A DNA stretch of 14,515 bases from Clostridia bacterium (GTDB lineage Bacteria > Bacillota > Clostridia > Christensenellales > Aristaeellaceae): NCBI GenBank assembly GCA_009776385.1, contig WRFT01000015.1:1-14515 (forward strand), written 5' to 3'. A program made the translations under genes and the position numbers. Shown here piece after piece: positions 1 through 7,200 of this stretch (positions are counted from its first letter, which is position 1; each line of letters begins with the position of its first letter). The notes beneath the pieces were generated by a model. It searched no databases. It had not been told where the DNA came from and saw only the letters and a program-made list of their open reading frames with translations.

Positions 1-497
1 AATCCCATCCAATAATCGGGCCAATTGGCCATGTCCTGATAATGCGTCCCCCGCATAAATTGTATTCTGCCAAGCTTTCCGGTTTCACTCATTTGCTTTA
101 CATAGAAAAATTGATATGTGTATAAAGTTGTTTCCATCATCATGTAGTTCTTACCGTGCTTTCTGACCAGCTCGGTTATTTTTTGTATCCCCTTTAGGGA
201 TGTAGCCATGGGAACAGTGCAGGCGCAATGCTTGCCGGCTTCTAAAACCGCTATGGTTTGCTCCTCATGGTACGGTATCGGCGTTACCAGATGTACCGCG
301 TCTATCGCATCATCTTTCAGCATCAACTCGAAGCTGTCATAAACGTTAGAAATGCCGTACGTGTTTGATACGGTTTGTGACAGCGTCTTATTCGTATCGC
401 AGATTCCGATGAGGCCTACATTGGGGTGGTGTTTGTAAATATCGGCGAACGCCCCGCCGAAACCCAAGCCTACCAAAGCGACATTGATCTTTTTCAT
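1..497 (-). CDS. Gfo/Idh/MocA-family oxidoreductase, 3' part missing (runs off the left edge)
   Basis: Reading leftward from the ATG at 495-497, the frame stays open for 165 codons to the window edge, so the C-terminal part lies outside. The start has a good ribosome binding site (GGAGGG, about 5 bases upstream). The product begins MKKINVALVGLGFGGAFA, a Rossmann dinucleotide-binding fold of the Gfo/Idh/MocA type. Family members usually oxidise or reduce sugars, cyclitols or their derivatives with bound NAD(P). The position that normally reads EKP (conserved lysine in the cofactor and catalytic site) reads TVP here, in GKHCACTVPMATS at about residues 91-103. This suggests altered chemistry or a specialised subgroup. 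It lies 82 bases downstream of the UroD-like gene on the same strand, so co-transcription is likely. Family assignment is firm; substrate is unknown. Confidence 0.85.
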   Translation of the reverse strand, partial: MKKINVALVGLGFGGAFADIYKHHPNVGLIGICDTNKTLSQTVSNTYGISNVYDSFELMLKDDAIDAVHLVTPIPYHEEQTIAVLEAGKHCACTVPMATSLKGIQKITELVRKHGKNYMMMETTLYTYQFFYVKQMSETGKLGRIQFMRGTHYQDMANWPDYWMG

Positions 498-579
498 AAA
501 CAGCCCTCCATCATGTTAAGTAATGTATCATCCGTCTGTTTGACTGCCTTTGTTTATCGGCTTATAACAGTTATGAATG

Positions 580-1779
580 TCAATAGGGCATGCTCCGCGC
601 AGCCGCATACATCGCCGCGACATTAGCCTCAGGAACGCGCGGCGGTAAATTATTGGCTTCACGCAGTACAAAACGGCGGGTATGGGGCATGACTTCACGT
701 AAGATACGCTTTGACTCCGCCGCTACCTCGTCAGGCGTGCCTTGAAGCAGTAATCCGACTGACGGACCGCCGTTGATGGATACCTCGGGTCCGAGTGTTT
801 GGACCAAATCGCCATGGTTGACCGGAAAGCCCGTATCAAAACTAAAAATGTTCAGTTCATCACGCATGGTTGCAAAATGATGCGTGGCGTCACCGCAAAG
901 GTGGGTGGAGCCACGCAGCGCAGGGTTGCCTAAACTGCTTGTCAGTTTTTTATGACATGGGAGTACAAACTCACGGTACATATCTTTTGAAAGCAACGCA
1001 ATGCTGTCGTCGGCGAACGCGAAAGGCGCGTCGGGTGTAACCTCGGGCTGCCCAAAAAACTTGCGCCAAGCTTTGATTCTAACAATGGTGGCTTCGGTTA
1101 TAAAGTTAAGTAACTCATGTGCATAACCCGGGTCTTCATATAGATCGAGGCACATTTCGGATGCTCCGCGGATCGCGCAGGCTACGGTGAACGGCCCATC
1201 CGTACCCATTAACGCGGGCAGATTAACCGCGGTCAGCGGTATGCCTTCGTATGCGTAGCCTTGTTGGATGCGGCACTTAAAAAGCTCACAACAATCACGG
1301 ACGAAACCCGCGTTGCGTGCAAAGGGATCGGGTATTCCCCGATTAAACAAATCGTTCTTATTATCATCATTTAAAAACGGACGGCAATCCGGCAAATCGT
1401 TGTTAATGTACTCCCGCTGCGCGCCGAACCATTCCGCTTCATAGGTGTTCATGCATAAAACATCTGCCGTCCAGTATTCAGGCAAGCCCATGTGCCGGTC
1501 GGAAGGGAGATGGAACTGCATGAAGTAGGCAAACCGCAGCATCATCTCCAGCATGAGGTCCGGTTCTTCAAAGACCTGTCGGAAGCAAACACCCTCGGGG
1601 TTATATTGCGGGTCCAGCATGATGTATCGGCAGTTGACGCCAAGCACCATTGGTACGCGCGGCGGCTTGTTCGCCCGATAGGCCGCCCATAGCGCATCCA
1701 CTTCCTTGTTATGTGCGGAGTAGTCCATTGGTAATATTCCTTTGAACACCTCGCGGGCAGGTTTCAATTGTGTTTTCAT
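580..1779 (-). CDS. Uroporphyrinogen decarboxylase (URO-D) family-like protein, MtaA-type methyltransferase relative
   Basis: This 399-residue cytoplasmic protein resembles the URO-D/MtaA superfamily, TIM-barrel proteins that include haem-pathway decarboxylases and corrinoid-dependent methyltransferases. Features seen are a DD pair in FAFADDSIALL (about 253-263), a HLCGDATHHF motif (about 293-302) of the HxCG kind used for zinc in MtaA-like enzymes, GGPS at 337-340, and a C-terminal NNLPPRVPEANVAAM. The last matches the usual family ending, but the cysteine normally found just before it is absent. A true haem enzyme is unlikely because the neighbours are sugar-type oxidoreductases and no haem gene is near. 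Such divergent URO-D-like proteins are common in catabolic clusters and mostly uncharacterised. The ATG has AAGGAG about 9 bases upstream. It is probably the first gene of a leftward operon with the partial oxidoreductase. Confidence 0.8.
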   Translation of the reverse strand: MKTQLKPAREVFKGILPMDYSAHNKEVDALWAAYRANKPPRVPMVLGVNCRYIMLDPQYNPEGVCFRQVFEEPDLMLEMMLRFAYFMQFHLPSDRHMGLPEYWTADVLCMNTYEAEWFGAQREYINNDLPDCRPFLNDDNKNDLFNRGIPDPFARNAGFVRDCCELFKCRIQQGYAYEGIPLTAVNLPALMGTDGPFTVACAIRGASEMCLDLYEDPGYAHELLNFITEATIVRIKAWRKFFGQPEVTPDAPFAFADDSIALLSKDMYREFVLPCHKKLTSSLGNPALRGSTHLCGDATHHFATMRDELNIFSFDTGFPVNHGDLVQTLGPEVSINGGPSVGLLLQGTPDEVAAESKRILREVMPHTRRFVLREANNLPPRVPEANVAAMYAAARSMPY

Positions 1780-1825
1780 GAAGGTAATCTCCTTAAGTTT
1801 AATCAGTTAAGGTTACGTTAGGTAA

Positions 1826-1854
1826 TAGATATAATTTCATGAATCATTTGTCAA
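1826..1854 (-). promoter_or_regulatory. Predicted promoter of the leftward URO-D-like operon
   Basis: On the minus strand a perfect -35 TTGACA (1849-1854) is followed after 17 bases by TATCTA (1826-1831), a weak -10. The site lies about 50 bases upstream of the URO-D-like start. The weak -10 and the palindrome over the -35 box suggest a regulated promoter. This is prediction by eye. Confidence 0.5.
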
Positions 1855-1859
1855 CAAAT
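1846..1859. promoter_or_regulatory. 14-bp palindrome, candidate operator
   Basis: ATTTGT-CA-ACAAAT is a perfect inverted repeat with a 2-base centre in the divergent intergenic region. It covers the leftward -35 box and lies about 40 bases upstream of the rightward -35. A dimeric repressor or activator bound here could control both operons. No regulator gene is present in the window to pair with it. Confidence 0.4.
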
Positions 1860-1900
1860 TTTTTTCACTATCTATACCCTGCGTTTTTTTTCGTATAAAC

Positions 1901-1928
1901 TTGTCCCAACGGGAAAGCATGATATAAT
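1901..1928 (+). promoter_or_regulatory. Sigma-A-like promoter of the rightward oxidoreductase operon
   Basis: TTGTCC (1901-1906) and a perfect TATAAT (1923-1928) are separated by 16 bases. Transcription would start near 1935, leaving a short leader of about 23 bases that contains the AAAGGGGG ribosome binding site. Spacing and box quality make this the clearest promoter in the window. Confidence 0.7.
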
Positions 1929-1957
1929 GAACACAAAAAACTAAAGGGGGAATGTTT

Positions 1958-3127
1958 GTGCGGGATATTCGCATCGCCTTGATTGGCACCGGCGTCATCG
2001 CGCATCAGCACATGGAACATTATAAGGACATGAAAGGCGTTTATATCGTTGCCGCCTGTGATTTAAACGAAAAGAAGCTCAACGTTTTTTGTGACAAATG
2101 GGATATCCCACACCGCTACACGGACTACCGAGAGCTGCTAAAACGTGACGACATTCTAGCCGTAGACGTTTGTTTGCACAACAACTTGCACGCGCCCATA
2201 TCCATTGCCGTCATGGCCGCCGGCAAGCACTGTTACTGCGAAAAACCCATGGCCGGTTCCTATACGGACGCGGCAGCCATGCAAGAAGCCGCCTGCCAAT
2301 ACGGCGTTAAACTGCATATACAACTGGCTATGATCTACGGAGGCCAGGCAATCGCCGCCAAGAAGCTGGTGGATTCGGGGCATTTGGGTAATATCTATCA
2401 CGCCCGCTCTTACGGATACCGCCGCCGCGGCCGCCCCTTTGTGGATGGATACGCTGAAAAAGAGTTCGTATTATCCCATTGGGCGGGACATGGCGCGCTA
2501 TACGACATGGGTGTCTATCACATTTCACAGCTGCTTTATCTGTTGGGAATGCCGGAAGTGAAAAGCGTCAGCGGCGCTGTGTACCGCGAGCTTGATATGG
2601 ATGCAAAACGCCGGGCTGAATCCGGTTATGATGTGGAAGAGCTGGGAACGGGCTTTGTTAAATTTGCGAACGGGCTGACGATGGATATTTTAGAAAGCTG
2701 GGCTGTCCACGGCGGGGAGTTCCCGCAATCCTCTATACACGGATCAAAAGGCGGCTTGCAATTTTCTATGAAGAACGGCACGCCTTCCCTTGTTTATTAT
2801 CAAGAAATTGAGGGTTATCCCGCCGAAACAACGCTGGATATATCCGCCGAACAGTACCGGCGACTGCAGTTGAACCCTGCGCTTGCGGTTTATGAACACT
2901 CCCAAGCCCATTGGATAGGCGTTCTGCGGGGAGATTGTGAACCTATCGACACGCCGCATATCGCCTTGCAAACGATGCTGGTATCCGAGGGCATCTTTTT
3001 ATCCGATAAGCTGGGACGCGAAGTAACCGCGGGCGAAATTCCCGCGCTTAGTGTGTCTAACGCGATTCGCCGCCAAGAAGCTCCGTTCGGAGAGCTTACC
3101 TATCCCCCGCATCCATTTTACTTATAA
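1958..3127 (+). CDS. Gfo/Idh/MocA-family NAD(P)-dependent oxidoreductase
   Basis: This is a 389-residue oxidoreductase with an N-terminal Rossmann fold (RIALIGTGVIAHQHMEHY, about residues 5-22), the cofactor-site motif CEKPMAGS (EKP about 95-97), and the C-terminal substrate domain of the family. HWAGHGALYDMGVYHISQL (about 174-192) supplies the usual Asp and His pair of the active site. I chose GTG at 1958 over the in-frame ATG at 1952. The AAAGGGGG ribosome binding site ends at 1950, which gives 7 bases before the GTG but only 1 before the ATG; the ATG reading would add two residues. It is first in a three-gene operon, 12 bases before the TIM-barrel gene. Members act on sugars, inositols or glycosides. 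The substrate is not deducible here. Confidence 0.9.
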   Translation: MRDIRIALIGTGVIAHQHMEHYKDMKGVYIVAACDLNEKKLNVFCDKWDIPHRYTDYRELLKRDDILAVDVCLHNNLHAPISIAVMAAGKHCYCEKPMAGSYTDAAAMQEAACQYGVKLHIQLAMIYGGQAIAAKKLVDSGHLGNIYHARSYGYRRRGRPFVDGYAEKEFVLSHWAGHGALYDMGVYHISQLLYLLGMPEVKSVSGAVYRELDMDAKRRAESGYDVEELGTGFVKFANGLTMDILESWAVHGGEFPQSSIHGSKGGLQFSMKNGTPSLVYYQEIEGYPAETTLDISAEQYRRLQLNPALAVYEHSQAHWIGVLRGDCEPIDTPHIALQTMLVSEGIFLSDKLGREVTAGEIPALSVSNAIRRQEAPFGELTYPPHPFYL

Positions 3128-3139
3128 GGAGGGTCGCGT

Positions 3140-3919
3140 ATGAAACCGTTATTCAGTATTGCTTCCTATTCTTTTCACGGCTTGTTCCGCATTGGCGCCA
3201 TGACCCCCGTGCAATACTTTGAAACAGTCCGATACCGTTACAATGTAACGCACGCCGATCTTTGGAACCACATGCTTCAATCGTATGATGATGACTATTT
3301 GCATATGCTGCGTGCGCAGATGGACGAGCGGGGTTTAATACTCGCCAATTTGTGCTGCGACGGTGCGCATCCTTGGAACGACACACAGGAGGGGTGCGAT
3401 AAAAACGACGCGTTAGCCGCAGACTGCTTGAAAGCCGCGCGCATTTTGGGCGCTCAATCCGTCAGGATGGATGTGGGTATTCCCACCCATACGGCCACTG
3501 ATGAGCAAATTGAGTATGTGGCCGGTAAATTTCGTTCTTACTCCCAAACATGCCTGTCTTTCGGCGCGAAGTTCGGCCCGGAAAACCATTGGGGCGCGTC
3601 CCGCGATATCCACGTTATCCGTAAACTGGCGCAAGCCGTGAACACGCCAAACTACGCCCATCTTCTGCATTTGGGCAACTGGCTGGCCGAGACACCGGAG
3701 GATAAACTTGCCTGTGATTTGGAAATGGCACCCAAAGCCATGCATATACATATGCATTACGATGCTTGTCTTAACGCCGATTATCTGTTCCCGCTTTTAA
3801 TAAAAGCGGGCTATCCGGGCGTTTGGAGTATTGAAAGCCACTTGTCTACCAATGAGTACCAAAATGTGGCGTTCCAACTGGCACAGGCACGCAGGGTGAT
3901 CTCACCGTTTAACTATTAG
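3140..3919 (+). CDS. Sugar phosphate isomerase/epimerase-like TIM-barrel protein (xylose isomerase-like / AP endonuclease 2 superfamily)
   Basis: This 259-residue protein looks like the xylose-isomerase-like TIM-barrel family, whose members isomerise, epimerise or cleave sugars and cyclitols using a divalent metal. Likely metal and active-site residues are Glu148 (GPENHWG), His177 (LLHLGNW, where an Asp is more usual), the HIHMH stretch (202-206) and Glu232 (SIESHLS). The C-terminal ending GYPGVWSIESHLSTNEY is typical. GGAGGG lies 6 bases upstream of the ATG. It sits between two Gfo/Idh/MocA genes with gaps of 12 and 19 bases, so the three are almost certainly co-transcribed. Together they could oxidise a substrate and then isomerise it. 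An alternative is the keto-glycoside elimination chemistry seen in C-deglycosylating clusters, where similar folds occur. Confidence 0.85.
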   Translation: MKPLFSIASYSFHGLFRIGAMTPVQYFETVRYRYNVTHADLWNHMLQSYDDDYLHMLRAQMDERGLILANLCCDGAHPWNDTQEGCDKNDALAADCLKAARILGAQSVRMDVGIPTHTATDEQIEYVAGKFRSYSQTCLSFGAKFGPENHWGASRDIHVIRKLAQAVNTPNYAHLLHLGNWLAETPEDKLACDLEMAPKAMHIHMHYDACLNADYLFPLLIKAGYPGVWSIESHLSTNEYQNVAFQLAQARRVISPFNY

Positions 3920-3938
3920 TATAGAGGGAGGACGCCGC

Positions 3939-5039
3939 ATGAAACTGCGTTCCGCTGTCATCGGTTTCGCACATGTACACACACCCGGGTTGGTTGAGCA
4001 GTTAACGGCTACAAACGCTGTAGAATGGATCGCTTTTGCCGATCTGCCTGAAAAAAAAGCATCTATATCCTTACAGGAAGGCACACGGCGCGCGAATATT
4101 CAAGCGTGCATGCAATATGCGGGAAACCAAAAAGTCTATACGGACTACCATCATCTGCTGTCGGAAAACAAAATTGATTTCGCTCTGTGCTGCGCTGAAA
4201 ACGCCTTGCACGGCAAGGTTATCGGCGATATGCTTTTGCGCGGAGTTCATGTTCTTGTTGAAAAGCCCATGGCGACGAGTATGGCGGACGCGCTGGCTAT
4301 CGCCGATGCGGCCAGGAGGGGTCATGCTAAAATTATCGTCAACTGGCCCAGTACGTGGAACTGCAGCATTCGACTGGCTCATCAATTAATGATGGATGGC
4401 GCTATTGGCAAGCCCTTTCGCTTTCATTTCCGAAACGGAACGTCTCTGGGGCCGTTTAGCTATGGTCAAGACTTAAGTGATACGGAAAAGGGAGCCGAAT
4501 GGTGGTATGACGCTTCGCTCGGCGGCGGTGCGTACTGGGATTATTGTTGCTACGGCGCATGCCTATCCAGCTGGTTTTTAGGAAAGCCACCTGTCGCCGC
4601 CATGGCGATGCGCGCCAACTTTAACAGTTCGTTTGGAGATGCCGAGGATTTCGCGGCGATGCTGGTACGGTATCCCGATGCCGTATCCATACTGGAAGGC
4701 AGTTGGGTAACGCTCGCGAGCGGTGTTCCCGGCGGTCCTGTTATACACGGCAGCAAGGGAACTTTGGTAACATTGAATGACCGCGTTCATATTTATGAAG
4801 ACCGATACAGTATGGAACCTACACAAATTCTTATGGCCCCTCCGCTTCCGGAAGGGCGCGGTAACGCGGGCGAGGAAGTTATTCATCACTTGAAAACAGG
4901 TGAACCCCTGCACCCAACACTCGATCTGCCCCTTAACTTGCAAGCAATGTCAGTGCTCGATGCCGGATACCGCTCCAGCCTGAGCGGTAAGCTGGAAACA
5001 GCAGCAAACGCTCATTGGGCGGTCGGTCGCATCGGTTAG
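3939..5039 (+). CDS. Gfo/Idh/MocA-family oxidoreductase
   Basis: This is a 366-residue oxidoreductase. The dinucleotide-binding start reads SAVIGFAHVHTPGLVEQL (5-22), a variant in which the usual second glycine is replaced as in the GFAH-type subgroup. The cofactor-site motif is VEKPMATS (107-114), with EKP intact at 108-110. GGGAYWDYCCYGACL (195-209) aligns with the family's GGGxxxDxGxY motif. Asp201 and Tyr205 are kept and the more common His is absent, as in the glucose-fructose-oxidoreductase-like branch. GGGAGG lies about 7 bases upstream of the ATG. It is the last gene of the rightward operon and differs clearly from the first oxidoreductase, so the two probably act on different intermediates. 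The family is secure; the substrate is unknown. Confidence 0.9.
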   Translation: MKLRSAVIGFAHVHTPGLVEQLTATNAVEWIAFADLPEKKASISLQEGTRRANIQACMQYAGNQKVYTDYHHLLSENKIDFALCCAENALHGKVIGDMLLRGVHVLVEKPMATSMADALAIADAARRGHAKIIVNWPSTWNCSIRLAHQLMMDGAIGKPFRFHFRNGTSLGPFSYGQDLSDTEKGAEWWYDASLGGGAYWDYCCYGACLSSWFLGKPPVAAMAMRANFNSSFGDAEDFAAMLVRYPDAVSILEGSWVTLASGVPGGPVIHGSKGTLVTLNDRVHIYEDRYSMEPTQILMAPPLPEGRGNAGEEVIHHLKTGEPLHPTLDLPLNLQAMSVLDAGYRSSLSGKLETAANAHWAVGRIG

Positions 5040-5116
5040 ATATACCGCTATGTGTGTTTCCTCCCTATCCACAAGCCGTGCATACTGTGCCCTAAAACAG
5101 ATGGTTGTTCACATGT

Positions 5117-5144
5117 TGACAGATAGTATTCTATCAACTTGTCA
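5117..5144. other. Imperfect inverted repeat between convergent genes
   Basis: TGACA-GATAG, a TATT loop, CTATC, a 4-base bulge and TGTCA form a 10-bp stem between two convergent transcription units (ends at 5039 and 5195). It could act as a weak terminator or RNA-end hairpin in either direction. It lacks a flanking run of T on either strand, so a classical intrinsic terminator is not supported. Nothing else is recognisable in 5040-5194. Confidence 0.3.
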
Positions 5145-5194
5145 TGATCCGTATGCATTGGTATCCCCTTTTCGGAATTTCGTTGTAACGGTGT

Positions 5195-6268
5195 TCAGCG
5201 CAGTGATGATACCGGAACCCAGCCTCTGACCACGCCGCCTTGTCTATCATAATCCACCATGGCATAACCGTTCTGTGTAAAAAAAACCTTTACGCGTACT
5301 CCGCTTGGGATGGTATGCGGCTGCACCGCGTAGTATTCACCCGGACCGTATCTCGGCGTCACATTGCGGCTTATGGTTCTGTTTTGATATGGCTCACTGT
5401 CTGTGGGCACCCAAGACGCGTCAATACGTTTCATGCCGGTGTAGGCTCGGTACCACATGCCCTTATATTGAAACTCAACCATCCCCCACATCACACCGCT
5501 GCCGGTGGTTTGGTAGAACACCGTGATAGGGGTCGATTGCGCAAAGGTTCCCGGTTCTGTGTATTGTGTGCCGGGTCCGGTTCGCGTTGCCATCCTTTGA
5601 TTAAGCGAAGCCCGTAACCCGACATAATTAAAGCCGGGAATCCCGCCTCCGGGACGGGAGCTGTCGTTCGGTCCATTACCCTGAATAGAATCTAACTCGC
5701 CGAGAACTTCCATGTAGGTTATCGCCACATCATCAAACCTATTACCCCGGTAGACAGTATCTATACGAAATAACAGGGCGGTTACGCCGCGGCGTCCGCC
5801 TAAGTCGATATGAGCTGTTTGTTTGCTGTCTGCAAAAGTGTAATAGACAGGGTCTGAAAAATCGTTCGCGTCCGCGTATAAAAAGTATACCGCCGCGTCT
5901 TTAACACGGTTATTGCGCCAATATTGATCGATACCATTGGTGATTTTCCAAAACCCATTTTTAATTAGCAGCGTTTCAACCGTACATGGCCCATCGAAAT
6001 GCATGACGAGGTATGTCCGGTATCCGTTACCACCCGTTCTTTCTTGACTATATTGCCAGCTTGTTTCCTCGCCGGGATCCAATACATTCTGCGGCCCATA
6101 CACCGCGCGCGCGGCAGAGGAATGTGTCGGAGACGACACGGAGGACACGGGCAGCTTACCATACGTGAATCCCCCTCCACCCGAACCGCCGGTGCAAGCC
6201 ATGCAGATGTTCATGGACAGTACTGCCCATACGCTGGCTAATAACAGACATAAACGGAACTTTTTCAT
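5195..6268 (-). CDS. Exported protein with NADase-type/discoidin-like domain and two SH3-like repeats, possible lipoprotein
   Basis: This 357-residue protein starts with a signal peptide (MKKFRLCLLLASVWAVLSMN). The signal ends at CMA-Cys25, an imperfect lipobox because position -3 is Cys rather than Leu, and is followed by a Gly/Ser-rich linker. Residues about 40-192 (SSAARAVYGPQNVLDPGEETSWQ to AITYMEVLGEL) resemble the NADase-type glycan-binding, discoidin-like jelly roll found in Bacillota surface proteins. Two SH3-like units follow, at about 217-290 (ATRTGPGTQYTEPG) and 298-356 (VTPRYGPGEYYAV to GWVPVSSL). These are commonly cell-wall binding. The protein is probably envelope-attached and non-enzymatic. 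It begins 21 bases after the methyltransferase gene, likely co-transcribed, with a modest AAAGAG ribosome binding site. Confidence 0.75.
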   Translation of the reverse strand: MKKFRLCLLLASVWAVLSMNICMACTGGSGGGGFTYGKLPVSSVSSPTHSSAARAVYGPQNVLDPGEETSWQYSQERTGGNGYRTYLVMHFDGPCTVETLLIKNGFWKITNGIDQYWRNNRVKDAAVYFLYADANDFSDPVYYTFADSKQTAHIDLGGRRGVTALLFRIDTVYRGNRFDDVAITYMEVLGELDSIQGNGPNDSSRPGGGIPGFNYVGLRASLNQRMATRTGPGTQYTEPGTFAQSTPITVFYQTTGSGVMWGMVEFQYKGMWYRAYTGMKRIDASWVPTDSEPYQNRTISRNVTPRYGPGEYYAVQPHTIPSGVRVKVFFTQNGYAMVDYDRQGGVVRGWVPVSSLR

Positions 6269-6289
6269 ATTACCATCTCTTTACATTTA

Positions 6290-7054
6290 TTATACTCGGC
6301 CTAAAAAAACCTGAGTGTCATGCGGATAAACCATTATTCCGTGCGCAGCGTTCGCATCATACAGTTCTGCCAACTCACGCACAAACTCATTGTATTGAAG
6401 CGGCATTCGATCCTTATCCGGCGCGTAAGACGCGGATACATTTCTTCCGATAAACGCCGCTTTATTCAAGTACAAGTCGTTTTTAAAGGTTTTTTCCAGA
6501 TAGACGCCCTCTTTGAAGAAAGCGAGATAATCTTGATATAGCCTTCCGTCGATTCCCAGGCTTTGTGTATGAATAGCGTATTTTTTTCGTATTTCATAAT
6601 CTTTTTGCACGATTTCGCTTTGATAATCTCTTTGGTTCCAAACCAGTACGACGCTTCCGGAAGGTTTTAGTATGCGTTGGCACTCCGTTTGAAAAGCCTG
6701 TTTATCAAACCAGTGAAACGCCTGTGCCGCTGTGATAAAATCAACGCGCCCTGTTTGTAAACCGGTGGCTTCAGCTGAAGCGTTGATTGAATTAAAACGG
6801 GAATAACCCTTCAGTTCCCGTTCCGCGGTTCGGCGCATATCCTCATTCGGTTCAACTGCATACACCATGCTTCCCCGTTCCAACAGGAGGAGGGAGAACT
6901 TGCCTGTTCCGGAGCCTACATCTGCAATGACGCTGTCCGGTGTAAACCCTGCCTGTGTGTAGAGAAAATCCATTAACGCATCGGGATAAGAAGGCCTGTA
7001 TTGCGTATAGACGTTGGCTTTCCCGGTGAATTTTTCTGTGTTGCTCAATTCCAT
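6290..7054 (-). CDS. Class I SAM-dependent methyltransferase (methyltransferase type 11-like)
   Basis: This is a 254-residue cytoplasmic protein with a class I methyltransferase fold. Motif I is VIADVGSGTGKFSLLLLE (42-59), the acidic end of strand 2 is VYAVEPNEDM (64-73), and post-motif segments are FITAAQAFHWFD (about 105-116) and ILKPSGSVVLVWNQRD. The pattern AAQAFHWF followed by a KPGG-like loop and VWNxRD is typical of small-molecule methyltransferases distantly like UbiE. The acceptor is unknown. The start has GAGGTG about 5 bases upstream. It is transcribed divergently from the SIS-domain operon and is followed closely by the exported-protein gene. A functional link between the two is not evident. 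Confidence 0.85.
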   Translation of the reverse strand: MELSNTEKFTGKANVYTQYRPSYPDALMDFLYTQAGFTPDSVIADVGSGTGKFSLLLLERGSMVYAVEPNEDMRRTAERELKGYSRFNSINASAEATGLQTGRVDFITAAQAFHWFDKQAFQTECQRILKPSGSVVLVWNQRDYQSEIVQKDYEIRKKYAIHTQSLGIDGRLYQDYLAFFKEGVYLEKTFKNDLYLNKAAFIGRNVSASYAPDKDRMPLQYNEFVRELAELYDANAAHGIMVYPHDTQVFLGRV

Positions 7055-7110
7055 GCGGTCACCTCATGATGGTATGATGAAAAATGAATAAAAGATGGAA
7101 AAATGTCGTG

Positions 7111-7139
7111 GATATACATTAAACGATTATTGATAGCAA
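7111..7139 (-). promoter_or_regulatory. Weak candidate promoter for the methyltransferase gene
   Basis: On the minus strand TTGCTA (7134-7139) and TATATC (7111-7116) are 17 bases apart, about 57 bases upstream of the start. Both boxes are imperfect. The span also overlaps the A/T-rich area just upstream of the rightward operon promoter, so the assignment is tentative. Confidence 0.3.
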
Positions 7140-7153
7140 TTTATTCCCATCTA

Positions 7154-7162
7154 TGGTATAGT
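7154..7162 (+). promoter_or_regulatory. Extended -10 promoter of the sugar-utilisation operon
   Basis: TG-G-TATAGT fits an extended -10 element. It lies 38 bases upstream of the SIS-gene ATG, giving a predicted transcript start near 7169. No well-spaced -35 box is seen: TTGATA at 7130-7135 is 21 bases away, too far for TATAGT, although it is 16 bases from an overlapping TATGGT. Extended -10 promoters often do without a -35. Confidence 0.5.
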
Positions 7163-7167
7163 TACTC

Positions 7168-7186
7168 AAGAATATTGCAAATTCTT
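7168..7186. promoter_or_regulatory. Inverted repeat at the predicted transcript start, candidate operator
   Basis: AAGAAT and ATTCTT are separated by 7 bases (ATTGCAA), immediately downstream of the extended -10 element and upstream of the ribosome binding site. The position suits a repressor site for a sugar-inducible operon. The arms are short, so chance is possible. Confidence 0.3.
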
Positions 7187-7200
7187 ACCCGGGAGTGTCT

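Noticed and set aside
580..1779. Haem-pathway uroporphyrinogen decarboxylase (HemE)
   Set aside because: The protein is longer and divergent, carries an HxCG motif of methyltransferase type and sits among sugar oxidoreductases, not haem genes.
4036..4389. 117-codon rightward frame inside the second complete oxidoreductase gene
   Set aside because: It lies entirely within a well-supported gene in another frame and has no recognisable protein features.
7195..7200. GTG at 7195 as start of the SIS gene
   Set aside because: It overlaps the GGGAG ribosome binding site. The ATG at 7201 has suitable spacing.
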